The notes beneath the pieces are model-generated. The model had not been told where the DNA came from. It searched no databases and saw nothing but the letters and a program-made list of their open reading frames with translations. This document shows, one piece after another, positions 1-8,415 of a stretch of DNA of 23,317 bases. This stretch comes from G963674505 sp964575975 (lineage in GTDB: Bacteria; Desulfobacterota; Desulfobacteria; Desulfobacterales; SKZT01): positions 1 through 23,317 of the forward strand of contig CAZNTU010000082.1 of assembly GCA_964575975.1 (NCBI GenBank), written 5' to 3'. Both the position numbers and the translations under genes were made by a program. How positions within the stretch are numbered: position 1 is the stretch's first letter; each line of letters begins with the position of its first letter.

Positions 1-290
1 GGAATGTCCTTGGGCAGATACGGTCCCTCCCATTTCGACGCGTCGTCCGGCGTCGTCCTCAATGCCTGCAATCCCATGTCGGACGTCGGGTACTTGCCCA
101 TATCCAGTCGATAGGTGTCCAAAGCCGTGCTGAACAGCGATATTTGCGCCTGGGCGGCCTTTTGCTTGGACTTGCCCACTTTGCCGAACATGCGCGGTCC
201 GACGAGAGCGGCCAACAACCCCAGGATGACCATCACGATCAAAAGCTCTATGAGGGTGAACCCCTTTTGATGTCTCTTCCCTCTTTTCAT
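1..290 (-). CDS. gspG: Type II secretion major pseudopilin GspG (C-terminus beyond window)
   Basis: Major pseudopilin of the type II secretion system, which assembles the periplasmic pseudopilus that pushes folded proteins through the outer-membrane secretin. The visible N-terminal ~96 residues begin MKRGKRHQKG, then FTLIELL: a class III prepilin leader with cleavage expected after Gly10 and the conserved Glu at position +5 of the mature protein. A hydrophobic helix follows (about residues 11-32). The KYPTSDMGLQAL segment matches the GspG calcium-loop region (YPT...GL.AL), which separates GspG from minor pseudopilins. The start ATG lies 13 nt after the gspF stop, so gspE, gspF and gspG form one minus-strand operon. 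The stop codon is off the left edge, so the gene is partial only because of the window. Confidence 0.93.
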   Translation of the reverse strand, partial: MKRGKRHQKGFTLIELLIVMVILGLLAALVGPRMFGKVGKSKQKAAQAQISLFSTALDTYRLDMGKYPTSDMGLQALRTTPDDASKWEGPYLPKDI

Positions 291-303
291 GCGTACTACC
301 TCG

Positions 304-1533
304 CTAGAATGGAATTTCGTTTATGCTGAATATGGCCATAAGCATCGAAATCACGATGAAGCCGACCAGCAAACCCATTATCAGAATCATCGCGGGCTCC
401 AGAAAACTGACGAACCTTTTGATCAACGCCCTTACCACCTTCTCGTAGCTTTCCGCGACCTTGAGCAGCATCTCGTCCAACCTGCCGGTCTCTTCCCCCA
501 CAGTTATCATCTGTATCGCCAAGGAGGGGAAAAAACCCGTGTCGCTCAAAGACTTCGACAACCGGTCCCCCTTCTGGACCCTTTCTCTAATCTCGTCCAT
601 GGTCGAGGCGATCACCCTGTTTCCGATGATATCCTTGACCAGCGCCAAAGCCTGAAGAATGGGAACTCCGCTTCGAATCAGAGTGCCCAGAGTCCTTGAA
701 AATCTCGCGGCTTCGATTTTCCTGACCAAATCGCCGACTGCGGGAAGACGCGTCTTTATTTTGTCGATTTTATACCGTCCTTCCCGTGTCAGACTGTAAT
801 TGCGAAACGAATAGAAAGTCAGGCCCATGGCGGCCAATATCGCCCACCAGTAGCCGCGAATGAAATGGCTGAACCCCAGGAGCATCTGCGTCGAAAATGG
901 TATGGCCTGTCCGAGGTCCGAGAAAATGACGGAGAACTTGGGAATCACGAACGTCAATAGGACGGTGACGGAGGCTCCCCCCACGAGAACGAGAAAAAGG
1001 GGGTATACCATGGCCGAAACGATATATTCCTTGAGATCCTGGGATGTCTCCAGGAACGTCCCCAAACGGACGAGCACAGGCTCCAAAACGCCGCCGGCCT
1101 CTCCCGCCCTTATCATGTTGACGTAGAATTTCGAAAAGACCCGAGGATATTTTCCGAGGGCGTCCGACAGATAGCTTCCCCCTTGGACCGTCTTCAACAC
1201 GTCGCGGACGATCTGCTTGAACTTGTCCTTTTCGGTCACCTCCGCTAAAATGGCGAGCGACCGGTCCACGGGAAGCCCGGCTTCCAACAGCGTCGCCAAA
1301 TCCTGGGTGAAAAGCATGACGTCCTTGCCGGAAATGCGGACCAGGACCGAGGAAACCGTCTCCAAGACGTCCGTTTGCAGCCTTCCCCTGTCCCTTCCGG
1401 CTTCGTCGATTCGAATGGGAATGTATCCCAGGGAATCCAGTTTGGCCGCAACGCTCGTATCGTCGGTGGCCTCCAGCACGCCCTTTACGATCCTTCCCTC
1501 CGCGTCGGCCGCCTTGTAGGAAAACACGGTCAT
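304..1533 (-). CDS. gspF: Type II secretion inner-membrane platform protein GspF
   Basis: Polytopic inner-membrane platform protein that couples the GspE ATPase to pseudopilus assembly. The 409-residue length is normal for GspF/PilC proteins. There are two T2SSF repeats (about residues 70-195 and 273-395); each carries a glycine-glutamate motif, MIRAGEAGG near 140-148 and ITVGEETGRL near 343-352. Predicted membrane segments lie at about 171-196, 227-243 and 377-402, the usual three-helix layout. The ATG is 4 nt downstream of the gspE stop, and a GGAAGAG ribosome-binding site lies inside the gspE tail, implying translational coupling. The N-terminal FSYKAADAEGRIVKG matches the family start. 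I assign GspF rather than PilC because the next gene is gspG. Confidence 0.93.
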   Translation of the reverse strand: MTVFSYKAADAEGRIVKGVLEATDDTSVAAKLDSLGYIPIRIDEAGRDRGRLQTDVLETVSSVLVRISGKDVMLFTQDLATLLEAGLPVDRSLAILAEVTEKDKFKQIVRDVLKTVQGGSYLSDALGKYPRVFSKFYVNMIRAGEAGGVLEPVLVRLGTFLETSQDLKEYIVSAMVYPLFLVLVGGASVTVLLTFVIPKFSVIFSDLGQAIPFSTQMLLGFSHFIRGYWWAILAAMGLTFYSFRNYSLTREGRYKIDKIKTRLPAVGDLVRKIEAARFSRTLGTLIRSGVPILQALALVKDIIGNRVIASTMDEIRERVQKGDRLSKSLSDTGFFPSLAIQMITVGEETGRLDEMLLKVAESYEKVVRALIKRFVSFLEPAMILIMGLLVGFIVISMLMAIFSINEIPF

Positions 1534-1537
1534 GTTT

Positions 1538-3055
1538 CTACTCTTCCATCGTTACGCGGAGCACCTCGGGAATGGTCGTCAAGCCCTGCCTGACTTTGTC
1601 CCAACCGTCCTGTCTCAATGTCGTCAATCCTTTTTTCACGGCCGTTTTCTTGATCATTTCCGTGCTCGACCTGTTGACGATCTCTCTTCGGATGTCCTCG
1701 TCCACCTGAAGAAACTCGAAAATGGCGATTCTGCCCTTGAACCCGGTGTTTCTGCATTCCTCGCAACCCGCTCCCCTGTAGAATTTCGTCTCGGCGGCCT
1801 CCTTCGCCTCGATGCCCATGGACTTGACTAGTCTTTCCTCGGGCTCGTACTCTTCCTTGCAAGCGGAGCAAATCACCCGAACCAGACGCTGCGCCAGAAC
1901 GCCCAGCAGGGTCGAACTCAATAGAAAGTTTTCGACCTCCATGTCCAACAGGCGCGTGATGGCTCCGCACGAATCGTTGGTGTGAAGAGTACTGAAAAGC
2001 AAATGCCCGGTAAGAGCGGACTGGATGGCGATATCCGCCGTTTCCTTGTCCCTGATTTCCCCGACCAGTATGATGTCCGGGTCCTGCCGGACGATCGACC
2101 TTAGTCCGCTGGCGAATTTCAAGCCGATCTTGGGGTTCACCTGGATTTGGTTGATGCCGTGAAGCTGATATTCCACGGGATCTTCCAAAGTGATGATTTT
2201 CAGCTCCGACGAGTTTATCTTCGCCAGGGTGGTGTACAGCGTGGAAGTTTTGCCGCTCCCCGTAGGACCGGTGACCAGGATCATTCCGTAGGGTTGCTTG
2301 ATCAACTCGTTGTACTGATCCAGTATCCTTCCGGGAAAACCGATCTTGTTCAGGTCCAGAATGAGGTTGCCTCGGTCCAGTATTCTCATTACGAGACTTT
2401 CCCCGAAAACGGTCGGCACGGTGGACACGCGAAAGTCGATCTCCTTGTCGGAAATTTTCAGCTTGATCCTTCCGTCCTGCGGAAGTCTTCTTTCCGCGAT
2501 ATCGAGCTTGGCCATGATCTTGACCCTCGATATAATGGCCGCCTGCAAACGGTGAGGCGGGGAATCCACCTCGTGCAAAACTCCGTCGATGCGGTATCTC
2601 ACCTTGAATTCGTTTTCGAAGGGCTCGAAATGGATATCGCTGGCCCTGATCTCCACCGCGTTAAGAATCAGACGGTTGACCAGGCGGATAATCGGGGCCT
2701 CCGACGCAAGATCGCGCAAATGATCGACATCCTCGTTGCCGGACGTGTCGATCTCGAAGATATCCTTTCCGGCCTCCTCGATTATGGTTTCCAGCGACTG
2801 GCTTCCCGCGCCGTAAAGCCGTTCGATGGTCTCCAGAATGTCTTCCCTTACTCCCTCCAAGGCCTCGACATTGTAGCCGTACGCCAGGCGCAAGGCGTCT
2901 ATGGTGTAATGATCGCCCGGATCGGCCATGCCTATCTTAAGGGTATTGTCGACAAGCTCCAGCGGAACGAACAAGCATTGTTTCATGAACTTGATCGTCA
3001 GATTGTCGATCGCGACGGGCTCTTTGGGGTAGTCCTGGTATTTCAGCTTAACCAT
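1538..3055 (-). CDS. gspE: Type II secretion ATPase GspE
   Basis: Cytoplasmic hexameric ATPase that powers the type II secretion pseudopilus. The 505-residue protein has an N-terminal GspE/MshEN-like domain (about 1-105), then the secretion ATPase core. Visible motifs are Walker A GPTGSGKT (263-270), the Asp box LEDPVEY (290-296), Walker B DPDIILVGEIRD (325-336), the His box STLHTND (355-361), and a tetracysteine zinc site (Cys396, Cys399, Cys431, Cys434) typical of GspE/PilB. The ATG at 3055 is the first start after an in-frame TAA a few codons upstream; it has no strong Shine-Dalgarno. A 106-nt gap separates it from gmd, so it may be read from the fcl-gmd transcript or from its own promoter near the tandem repeat at 3095-3134. 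Confidence 0.94.
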   Translation of the reverse strand: MVKLKYQDYPKEPVAIDNLTIKFMKQCLFVPLELVDNTLKIGMADPGDHYTIDALRLAYGYNVEALEGVREDILETIERLYGAGSQSLETIIEEAGKDIFEIDTSGNEDVDHLRDLASEAPIIRLVNRLILNAVEIRASDIHFEPFENEFKVRYRIDGVLHEVDSPPHRLQAAIISRVKIMAKLDIAERRLPQDGRIKLKISDKEIDFRVSTVPTVFGESLVMRILDRGNLILDLNKIGFPGRILDQYNELIKQPYGMILVTGPTGSGKTSTLYTTLAKINSSELKIITLEDPVEYQLHGINQIQVNPKIGLKFASGLRSIVRQDPDIILVGEIRDKETADIAIQSALTGHLLFSTLHTNDSCGAITRLLDMEVENFLLSSTLLGVLAQRLVRVICSACKEEYEPEERLVKSMGIEAKEAAETKFYRGAGCEECRNTGFKGRIAIFEFLQVDEDIRREIVNRSSTEMIKKTAVKKGLTTLRQDGWDKVRQGLTTIPEVLRVTMEE

Positions 3056-3094
3056 TGGCTTGTCCGCGCCCGATTAATTTCCAAACCGGTTTCC

Positions 3095-3134
3095 ATCGAC
3101 TTTCCTGGAACATGATCGACTCTCCTGGAACATG
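3095..3134. repeat. Two tandem 20-bp repeats upstream of gspE
   Basis: Two adjacent 20-bp units, ATCGACTTTCCTGGAACATG (3095-3114) and ATCGACTCTCCTGGAACATG (3115-3134), differ at one base. The first contains the palindrome TTCCTGGAA; the second keeps TCCTGGAA. The 20-bp period is close to two helical turns, so bound proteins would sit on the same face. Placement in the 106-nt gap between gmd and gspE suggests regulatory sites for the gsp genes, though slippage duplication is equally possible. Confidence 0.6.
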
Positions 3135-3161
3135 AAAACGATAACTCGGCGTCCGCGAATT

Positions 3162-4274
3162 CTATTCGATCGAACATCTGATGTCGTATCCATGCGTTGC
3201 GCACATTCTGTCCCTGTTGGCAAGCTTCATGTCCTCCAATACCATTTCCTTGACCAGCTCCTCGAAACCGACCTTGCATTCCCATCCCAGCAGTTTTCGG
3301 GCTTTCGAGGGATCTCCCAGCAAAGTGTCCACCTCGGTCGGGCGAAAGTACCGCGGATCGATCTCGACGATCGTATCGCCGGGTTCGACTTTGCAATCCT
3401 CCGCGTCGATTTCGACGACAATCCCCTTCTCCGACAATCCGCTTCCCTGCCACTCGAGAACGATACCGGCTTGACGGAATGCCAGTTCGCACAATTCGCG
3501 CACCGAGTGCTGCTCGCCCGTGGCGATAACGAAATCGTCCGCCCGATCATGCTGCATGATAAGCCACTGGGCCTCTACATAGTCCCGGGCGTGCCCCCAG
3601 TCCCTCAAGCTGTTCAAATTGCCCAAGTAAAGCTTCTTCTGGAGCCCCGTGACGATTCGGGCGGCGGCGCGGGATATTTTCCTGGGCAGAAAAGTTTCGC
3701 CCCTTATCGGAGACTCGTGGTTGAAAAGAATTCCGTTGCTGGCGAAGATTCCGTACGCTTCCCGATAATTGACCGCGATCCAGAAAGCGTAAACTTTTGC
3801 CGCTCCGTACGGACTTCGGGGATAGAAAGGGGTCGTCTCCTTCTGGGGAACCTCCCGAACCTTTCCGAACATTTCGCTTGTAGACGCCTGGTAGAATTTC
3901 GTCCGTTCCTCCATTTTCAAGATCCGAATCGCCTCCAGAAGCCTCAACGTTCCCAACGCGTCGGAGTTGGCCGTGTATTCCGGCGTTTCGAAAGACACCT
4001 GCACATGGCTCTGGGCGGCCAGGTTGTAAATTTCGTCGGGCCTGGTCTCCTGTATGATTCGAATCAGATTGCTGGAGTCCGTCAGGTCCCCGTAATGAAG
4101 AAAAAATTTTACGTCGACCTCGTGGATATCCTTGTACAAATGATCGATTCTTTGGGTGTTGAACGACGACGACCTGCGCTTTACGCCGTGAACCACATAG
4201 CCCTTCTTAAGAAGAAGTTCGGCCAAATATGCTCCGTCCTGCCCGGTTATTCCAGTTATAAGCGCTGTTTTCAC
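3162..4274 (-). CDS. gmd: GDP-mannose 4,6-dehydratase
   Basis: Cytoplasmic short-chain dehydrogenase/reductase that converts GDP-D-mannose to GDP-4-keto-6-deoxymannose, the first step to GDP-L-fucose and related 6-deoxyhexoses for surface glycans. The 370-residue product has the Rossmann motif GITGQDG (8-14), RRSSSFNTQRI near 33-43 (a GMD signature), the TSE active-site triplet (132-134) and the catalytic YGAAK (Tyr156, Lys160). I chose the GTG at 4274 because VKTALITG is the normal family N-terminus. It lies one base after the fcl stop and has an AAAGGA ribosome-binding site about 8 nt upstream. A longer reading from 4334 would overlap fcl and add non-family residues. It is translationally coupled to fcl. 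Confidence 0.95.
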   Translation of the reverse strand: MKTALITGITGQDGAYLAELLLKKGYVVHGVKRRSSSFNTQRIDHLYKDIHEVDVKFFLHYGDLTDSSNLIRIIQETRPDEIYNLAAQSHVQVSFETPEYTANSDALGTLRLLEAIRILKMEERTKFYQASTSEMFGKVREVPQKETTPFYPRSPYGAAKVYAFWIAVNYREAYGIFASNGILFNHESPIRGETFLPRKISRAAARIVTGLQKKLYLGNLNSLRDWGHARDYVEAQWLIMQHDRADDFVIATGEQHSVRELCELAFRQAGIVLEWQGSGLSEKGIVVEIDAEDCKVEPGDTIVEIDPRYFRPTEVDTLLGDPSKARKLLGWECKVGFEELVKEMVLEDMKLANRDRMCATHGYDIRCSIE

Positions 4275-4275
4275 T

Positions 4276-5259
4276 CTACATTCCTTTGACGTTCTCGCGA
4301 AACCATTCGTATGTCCTCTCGATACCTTCCCCAAGCCCTATTTCGTATTTCCATCCGAAGCCCGCCAGCCTGGAGACGTCCAAAAGCTTTCGCGGCGTCC
4401 CGTCGGGCTTCTCCGGGTCGTAGACGATTCGTCCCTCGAACCCCGCAACCTTTCCGACGGTCTCCGCCAAGCGCGCGATCGAAATGTCTTTTCCAGTACC
4501 GATGTTCAAATGGGAAATGCCGCTTCCATACAAGGCGGCGGAGTTTATATTATCCATGACGAAAATGCAAGCCTCCGCCATGTCGTCCACATGGAGAAAT
4601 TCCCTTAAAGGAGAGCCCGATCCCCAAATCGTAACGCATATTCCCTCCCGTTCGCTCTCCGGACTCGCATCCCATTTTTCGCGAGCCTCGTGGAATTTCC
4701 TGAGAAGAGCGGGCAGGACATGGGAGCTTTCCAGGTCGAAATTGTCGTTGGGACCGTACAGATTGGTCGGCATAACCGATATGAAATCGTCCCCGTATTG
4801 CTCGTGATAATATTGGCAGGTTTTAATTCCCGCGATTTTCGCGACGGCGTAGGCTTCGTTCGTTTTTTCCAGGCCGCCGCCCAGAAGGTACTCCTCTTTC
4901 ATGGGCTGGGGGCAATCCCTCGGATAAATACACGAACTTCCCAGAAACAGCAACTTCCGCGCTCCGGCCTTATGAGCGCTGTGAATGACGTTGTTTTGAA
5001 TCTGAAGGTTTTCGTATATGAATTCCGCCGGCCTCGTGCTGTTCGCCAGGATTCCCCCCACCTTGGCCGCAGCCAGAAAAACATATTCGGGACGCTCTTG
5101 TTCGAAAAACAGCTCGACCTGTTCCTGCCGCGCCAAGTCCAATTCGGAATGCGTTCTGACGACGACGTTCCCGAAGCCCTTTTGCGCAAGCTTCCTGCAA
5201 ATGGCGGATCCCACCATTCCCTTGTGTCCGGCTACGAATATTTTCGATTCTTTTTCCAT
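4276..5259 (-). CDS. fcl: GDP-L-fucose synthase (epimerase/reductase)
   Basis: Bifunctional NADPH-dependent 3,5-epimerase/4-reductase that turns the Gmd product into GDP-L-fucose. The 327 residues show the nucleotide-binding GHKGMVG (11-17), AAAKVGGI (63-70), GSSCIYPRDCPQPMKEEYLL (107-126, containing the catalytic Ser/Cys region) and YAVAK (Tyr137, Lys141). All are diagnostic for Fcl/WcaG. Length fits the family (about 320). It is the first gene of the minus-strand run fcl-gmd-gspEFG. The two genes supply a nucleotide sugar, but no glycosyltransferase or O-antigen gene lies in the window, so the final glycan is unknown. Confidence 0.95.
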   Translation of the reverse strand: MEKESKIFVAGHKGMVGSAICRKLAQKGFGNVVVRTHSELDLARQEQVELFFEQERPEYVFLAAAKVGGILANSTRPAEFIYENLQIQNNVIHSAHKAGARKLLFLGSSCIYPRDCPQPMKEEYLLGGGLEKTNEAYAVAKIAGIKTCQYYHEQYGDDFISVMPTNLYGPNDNFDLESSHVLPALLRKFHEAREKWDASPESEREGICVTIWGSGSPLREFLHVDDMAEACIFVMDNINSAALYGSGISHLNIGTGKDISIARLAETVGKVAGFEGRIVYDPEKPDGTPRKLLDVSRLAGFGWKYEIGLGEGIERTYEWFRENVKGM

Positions 5260-5384
5260 TCAATCCCCACCGCTCCAGAATTCGTCAAGAAGTCGCAAAC
5301 CCAATTTTCCATAGCAATTGCCGTGCCGTCTATTCCGGTGACGGCGGAAAACGCCTTCTTCATTGCGACAAAGCTCTTTTCCGA

Positions 5385-5412
5385 AGAATATTCGCTTCTC
5401 CCCGGAAGACAA
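5385..5412 (-). promoter_or_regulatory. Weak candidate sigma-70-type promoter for fcl-gmd-gsp
   Basis: On the minus strand, TTGTCT (5412-5407) is followed after 16 nt by TATTCT (5390-5385). Each hexamer matches 4 of 6 consensus bases. It would give a leader of roughly 120 nt before fcl. Matches this weak occur by chance, so this is only a suggestion. Confidence 0.25.
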
Positions 5413-5710
5413 ATTCCGTATGATTTTTATCCATCTTTAATGCGCCCGCTTGCTACCGTGTAAAAATTACCCGTCGATCAAGCAGGCCCGACCGATTCCT
5501 GATGCTCGCATCCCGGCGTTTCGCGCTGAATTTTTCGACTCCGTCCATTTTTAACGGCGCCGCTCGTCTTGCATCGTCCGAGATTGGTAACAAATAGCTC
5601 CGCTTCTTCGCTTCCGCAAATATGTGCTATCGAAAGTCCGGTCAAATTGAACATACACGACAACGCATTGTCAAGCACATATTCTTCTCCGAAAAAACCG
5701 AACAGCCCGT

Positions 5711-5739
5711 TTTACAATCCATCGAAATCGTAATAAAAT
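5711..5739 (+). promoter_or_regulatory. Sigma-70-type promoter of the rocD operon
   Basis: TTTACA (5711-5716), an exact 17-nt spacer, and TAAAAT (5734-5739) give 5/6 matches to both the -35 and -10 hexamers. Transcription would start near 5746, downstream of the earliest in-frame ATG of the rocD reading frame (5738). This supports translation starting at 5858 instead, with a leader of about 110 nt. Confidence 0.6.
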
Positions 5740-5857
5740 GGAAATTCAGAACCGATTTTTCATAGAGATTTGCGAATTCTATCCGCATTATTTGGGAAGA
5801 CGAGCGAAAAGAAAGAAACAACAGGTTCTACTGTGCAATTACCGAAAGGATATTCGG

Positions 5858-7057
5858 ATGAAAAAAGAAGAATACATTTCGCTGGAACAGCGTCTGGGCG
5901 CGCACAACTACAAGCCCTTGGACGTAGTATTGAGCAGGGGGTCGGGCGTTTGGGTCTACGATATCGACGGCAACAAATACTTGGATTGTCTGTCCGCGTA
6001 CTCGGCGGTCAACCAAGGTCACTGCCATCCGAAAATCCTGGCGGCCATGGTCGAGCAGGCCCAAAAGCTCGCCCTGACTTCCAGGGCGTTTCGGAACGAT
6101 CAACTGGCTCTTTTGTACAAGGAGCTTTGCGAGTTGACCGATTCCCACAAGGTGCTTCCTATGAATAGCGGTGCGGAGGCCGTCGAAACGGCCATCAAGA
6201 CGGTCCGCAAATGGGGGTACAAGGTCAAGGGAGTCCCCGAAGACCAGGCGGAAATCGTGGTTTGCCGTAACAATTTCCACGGCAGAACCATCACCATCGT
6301 CAGTTTCAGCACCGACGAAGGTTCCAGGAGAGGCTTCGGGCCGTTCACCCCCGGTTTCAAAATCGTTCCGTTCGGCGACGCCCGCGCCCTGGAAGAGGCG
6401 ATCGGTCCGAACACGGTGGGATTCCTGGTGGAACCCATCCAAGGCGAGGCCGGCGTGGTCATCCCGCCCGCCGGTTACCTGAAGGCCGCAAGAAAGATAT
6501 GCGACGAGCGCAACGTCGCTCTCGTCCTGGACGAAATCCAGACCGGTCTCGGACGCACGGGCAAGCTTTTGGCCGAAGAGCACGAGGGAATCCAGTCGGA
6601 TTTGACCCTGATCGGAAAGGCGCTTTCGGGAGGTTTCTATCCCGTTTCGGCCGTGTTGTCCAACACGGAGGTCATGGACGTTCTCCAGCCCGGGGAACAC
6701 GGCTCCACCTTTGGCGGAAACCCGCTCGCGTGCGCCGTCGCCCGCGCCGCCCTCAGAGTCCTCGTTGAAGAGGGGATGATCGAGAACGCCGCCGAAACGG
6801 GGAAGTATTTTATAGAAGGTTTGCGGCGAATCGACAACCAAAAGATAAAAGAGGTCAGGGGAAGAGGTCTTCTGATCGGGGTCGAGTTCCATCCCGACGC
6901 CGGCGGAGCCAGGCAATACTGCGAAAAATTGCAGGAAAAAGGGCTGCTGTGCAAGGAGACCCACAACCACATCATCCGGTTCGCCCCGCCCCTGGTCGTC
7001 AATAAAGAAGAGATCGACTGGGCTTTGGAAAGAATATCGGACGTCCTGTCCAAGTAA
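5858..7057 (+). CDS. rocD: Ornithine aminotransferase (ornithine--oxo-acid transaminase)
   Basis: PLP enzyme that moves the delta-amino group of ornithine to 2-oxoglutarate, giving glutamate-5-semialdehyde. It links arginine/ornithine to proline and glutamate. The 399-residue product has the class III aminotransferase features: SAYSAVNQGHCHP (47-59, typical of ornithine aminotransferase), NSGAEAVE (103-110), FHGRT (140-144), DEIQTG with the PLP-binding Asp225, and the Schiff-base Lys254 in LIGKALSGG. The N-terminal HNYKPLDVVLSRGSG is also family-typical. The start at 5858 has an AAAGGA site 7 nt upstream; the frame stays open to 5738, but that extension is not family-like and would begin upstream of the predicted transcript start. 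It is first of three co-oriented genes. Acetylornithine aminotransferase is the main alternative, but the N-terminal motifs favour RocD. Confidence 0.92.
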   Translation: MKKEEYISLEQRLGAHNYKPLDVVLSRGSGVWVYDIDGNKYLDCLSAYSAVNQGHCHPKILAAMVEQAQKLALTSRAFRNDQLALLYKELCELTDSHKVLPMNSGAEAVETAIKTVRKWGYKVKGVPEDQAEIVVCRNNFHGRTITIVSFSTDEGSRRGFGPFTPGFKIVPFGDARALEEAIGPNTVGFLVEPIQGEAGVVIPPAGYLKAARKICDERNVALVLDEIQTGLGRTGKLLAEEHEGIQSDLTLIGKALSGGFYPVSAVLSNTEVMDVLQPGEHGSTFGGNPLACAVARAALRVLVEEGMIENAAETGKYFIEGLRRIDNQKIKEVRGRGLLIGVEFHPDAGGARQYCEKLQEKGLLCKETHNHIIRFAPPLVVNKEEIDWALERISDVLSK

Positions 7058-7080
7058 CCCCCGCCAGGAGGATTCCAAAC

Positions 7081-8415
7081 ATGACCTTGAAAGTCGAAAA
7101 AGCAATCATCATGGGCGCGGCCGGCCGCGACTTCCACAACTTCAACGTATATTTCAGAGGCAACGAGCGCTACGACGTCGTTTGCTTCACCGCCACGCAG
7201 ATTCCGGACATCGAAGGCCGGCGCTACCCTCCGGAGCTGGCCGGGAAAGGCTATCCCGAAGGCATTCCCATCTATTCGGACGAAGATTTGCATTCGCTGA
7301 TCAAGGACAACGCCGTCGATCTGGTCGCGTTCTCCTACAGCGACGTCCCTCACGCCGACGTGATGCACAAGGCTTCGGTCGTCACTGCCGCGGGCGCGGA
7401 CTTCATCATTATCGGCGCACCCTACACCATGCTCCGGTCCAAGAAAAAGGTGATATCGGTCTGCGCCGTCAGGACCGGCTGCGGGAAATCCCAGACGAGC
7501 CGCGAAGTGGTCCGGGTCCTGCGTGACATGGGGAAAAAGGTGGTCGTCGTGCGCCATCCCATGCCCTACGGGGACTTGACCAAGCAAATCGATCAGCGCT
7601 TTTCCTCCTACGAGGACTTCGACAGGCACGAATGCACCATCGAGGAGCGGGAGGAATACGAGCCGCATGTCGAAAAGGGCGTGACGGTCTACGCCGGGAT
7701 CGACTACGGGAAAATCCTGAGACGCGCGGAAAAGGAGGCGGACGCGATCGTCTGGGACGGCGGCAACAACGACACGCCGTTTTACGAGCCCGACCTTCAC
7801 ATCGTCGTTTTCGATCCGCACCGCCCGGGACACGAAACCATGTACCATCCGGGGGAGACGAACATGCTCATGGCGGACGTCGCCATTATAAACAAGGTAG
7901 ACAGCGCGGAACCCGAAAACGTCGAAAAGGTCCGGAAAAATATCGAGAAACACAATCCCCGCGCGAAAATAGTGCTTGCGGAATCAGTGCTCGCCGCCGA
8001 CGACGCCGAATCAATCCGGGGCAAGGAGGTCCTGGTGGTGGAAGACGGTCCCACCCTGACCCATGGGAACATGTCCTACGGCGCAGGAGTCATCGCGGCC
8101 AGGAAATACGGGGCCGCCCGGCTCGTGGATCCCCGTCCGTGGCTTTCGGGAAGCCTCGTCAAAACTTTCGAAAAATACCCGGACATCGGCGCCGTGCTGC
8201 CCGCCATGGGATACGGGCGGAAACAGATCAAAGACTTGGAAAACACCATAAAAGCAACCCCGTGCGATATAGTTCTGATCGCCACTCCCGTCGATCTGAC
8301 CCGGATCGTGTCCATCGAAAAACCCGCGGTCAGAATACGCTACGAATACGGAAACCGCGGTGAGCCCACCTTGGAACAGGTCGTCAGGACGCGATTCGGA
8401 GGCGGCGGCCAATGA
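7081..8415 (+). CDS. Predicted GTPase related to cyclic 2,3-diphosphoglycerate synthetase
   Basis: A 444-residue P-loop protein resembling the COG2403 predicted GTPases, the group that includes the archaeal enzyme making cyclic 2,3-diphosphoglycerate. Features seen: N-terminal Rossmann-like part (about 7-115, IIMGAAGRDFHNFN), a P-loop variant AVRTGCGKSQTS (129-140), a Walker B-like VWDGGNND (224-231) and a G4-like NKVD (271-274). It follows rocD by 23 nt with a strong AGGAGG at 7066-7071, and overlaps carbamate kinase by ATGA. True cyclic diphosphoglycerate synthesis is known from thermophilic methanogens. In a bacterium, sandwiched between rocD and arcC, a phosphoryl-transfer role around carbamoyl phosphate or amino-acid catabolism is more likely, but this is inference. 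No signal peptide or membrane segment is seen, so it is probably cytoplasmic. Confidence 0.8.
   Translation: MTLKVEKAIIMGAAGRDFHNFNVYFRGNERYDVVCFTATQIPDIEGRRYPPELAGKGYPEGIPIYSDEDLHSLIKDNAVDLVAFSYSDVPHADVMHKASVVTAAGADFIIIGAPYTMLRSKKKVISVCAVRTGCGKSQTSREVVRVLRDMGKKVVVVRHPMPYGDLTKQIDQRFSSYEDFDRHECTIEEREEYEPHVEKGVTVYAGIDYGKILRRAEKEADAIVWDGGNNDTPFYEPDLHIVVFDPHRPGHETMYHPGETNMLMADVAIINKVDSAEPENVEKVRKNIEKHNPRAKIVLAESVLAADDAESIRGKEVLVVEDGPTLTHGNMSYGAGVIAARKYGAARLVDPRPWLSGSLVKTFEKYPDIGAVLPAMGYGRKQIKDLENTIKATPCDIVLIATPVDLTRIVSIEKPAVRIRYEYGNRGEPTLEQVVRTRFGGGGQ

Larger units (their letters stand above)
5260..5857. other. Non-coding spacer between divergent fcl and rocD
   Basis: About 600 nt without a convincing gene. 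A 66-codon open frame on the minus strand (5478-5678) lacks a family resemblance and a ribosome-binding site and is not called. The stretch is more AT-rich than its flanks and holds a good rightward promoter (5711-5739) and a weak leftward candidate (5385-5412). No repeats, RNA gene or riboswitch fold is evident by eye. Confidence 0.6.

Noticed and set aside
2147..3115. 322-codon plus-strand frame opposite gspE
   Set aside because: Exact antisense of the conserved gspE coding sequence, so explained by codon bias.
5478..5678. 66-codon minus-strand frame in the fcl-rocD spacer
   Set aside because: No ribosome-binding site, no recognisable motif and a length expected by chance.
5738..5857. 40-codon extension of ornithine aminotransferase
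   Set aside because: The predicted -10 hexamer ends at 5739, so a start at 5738 would precede transcription; the residues do not match the family.
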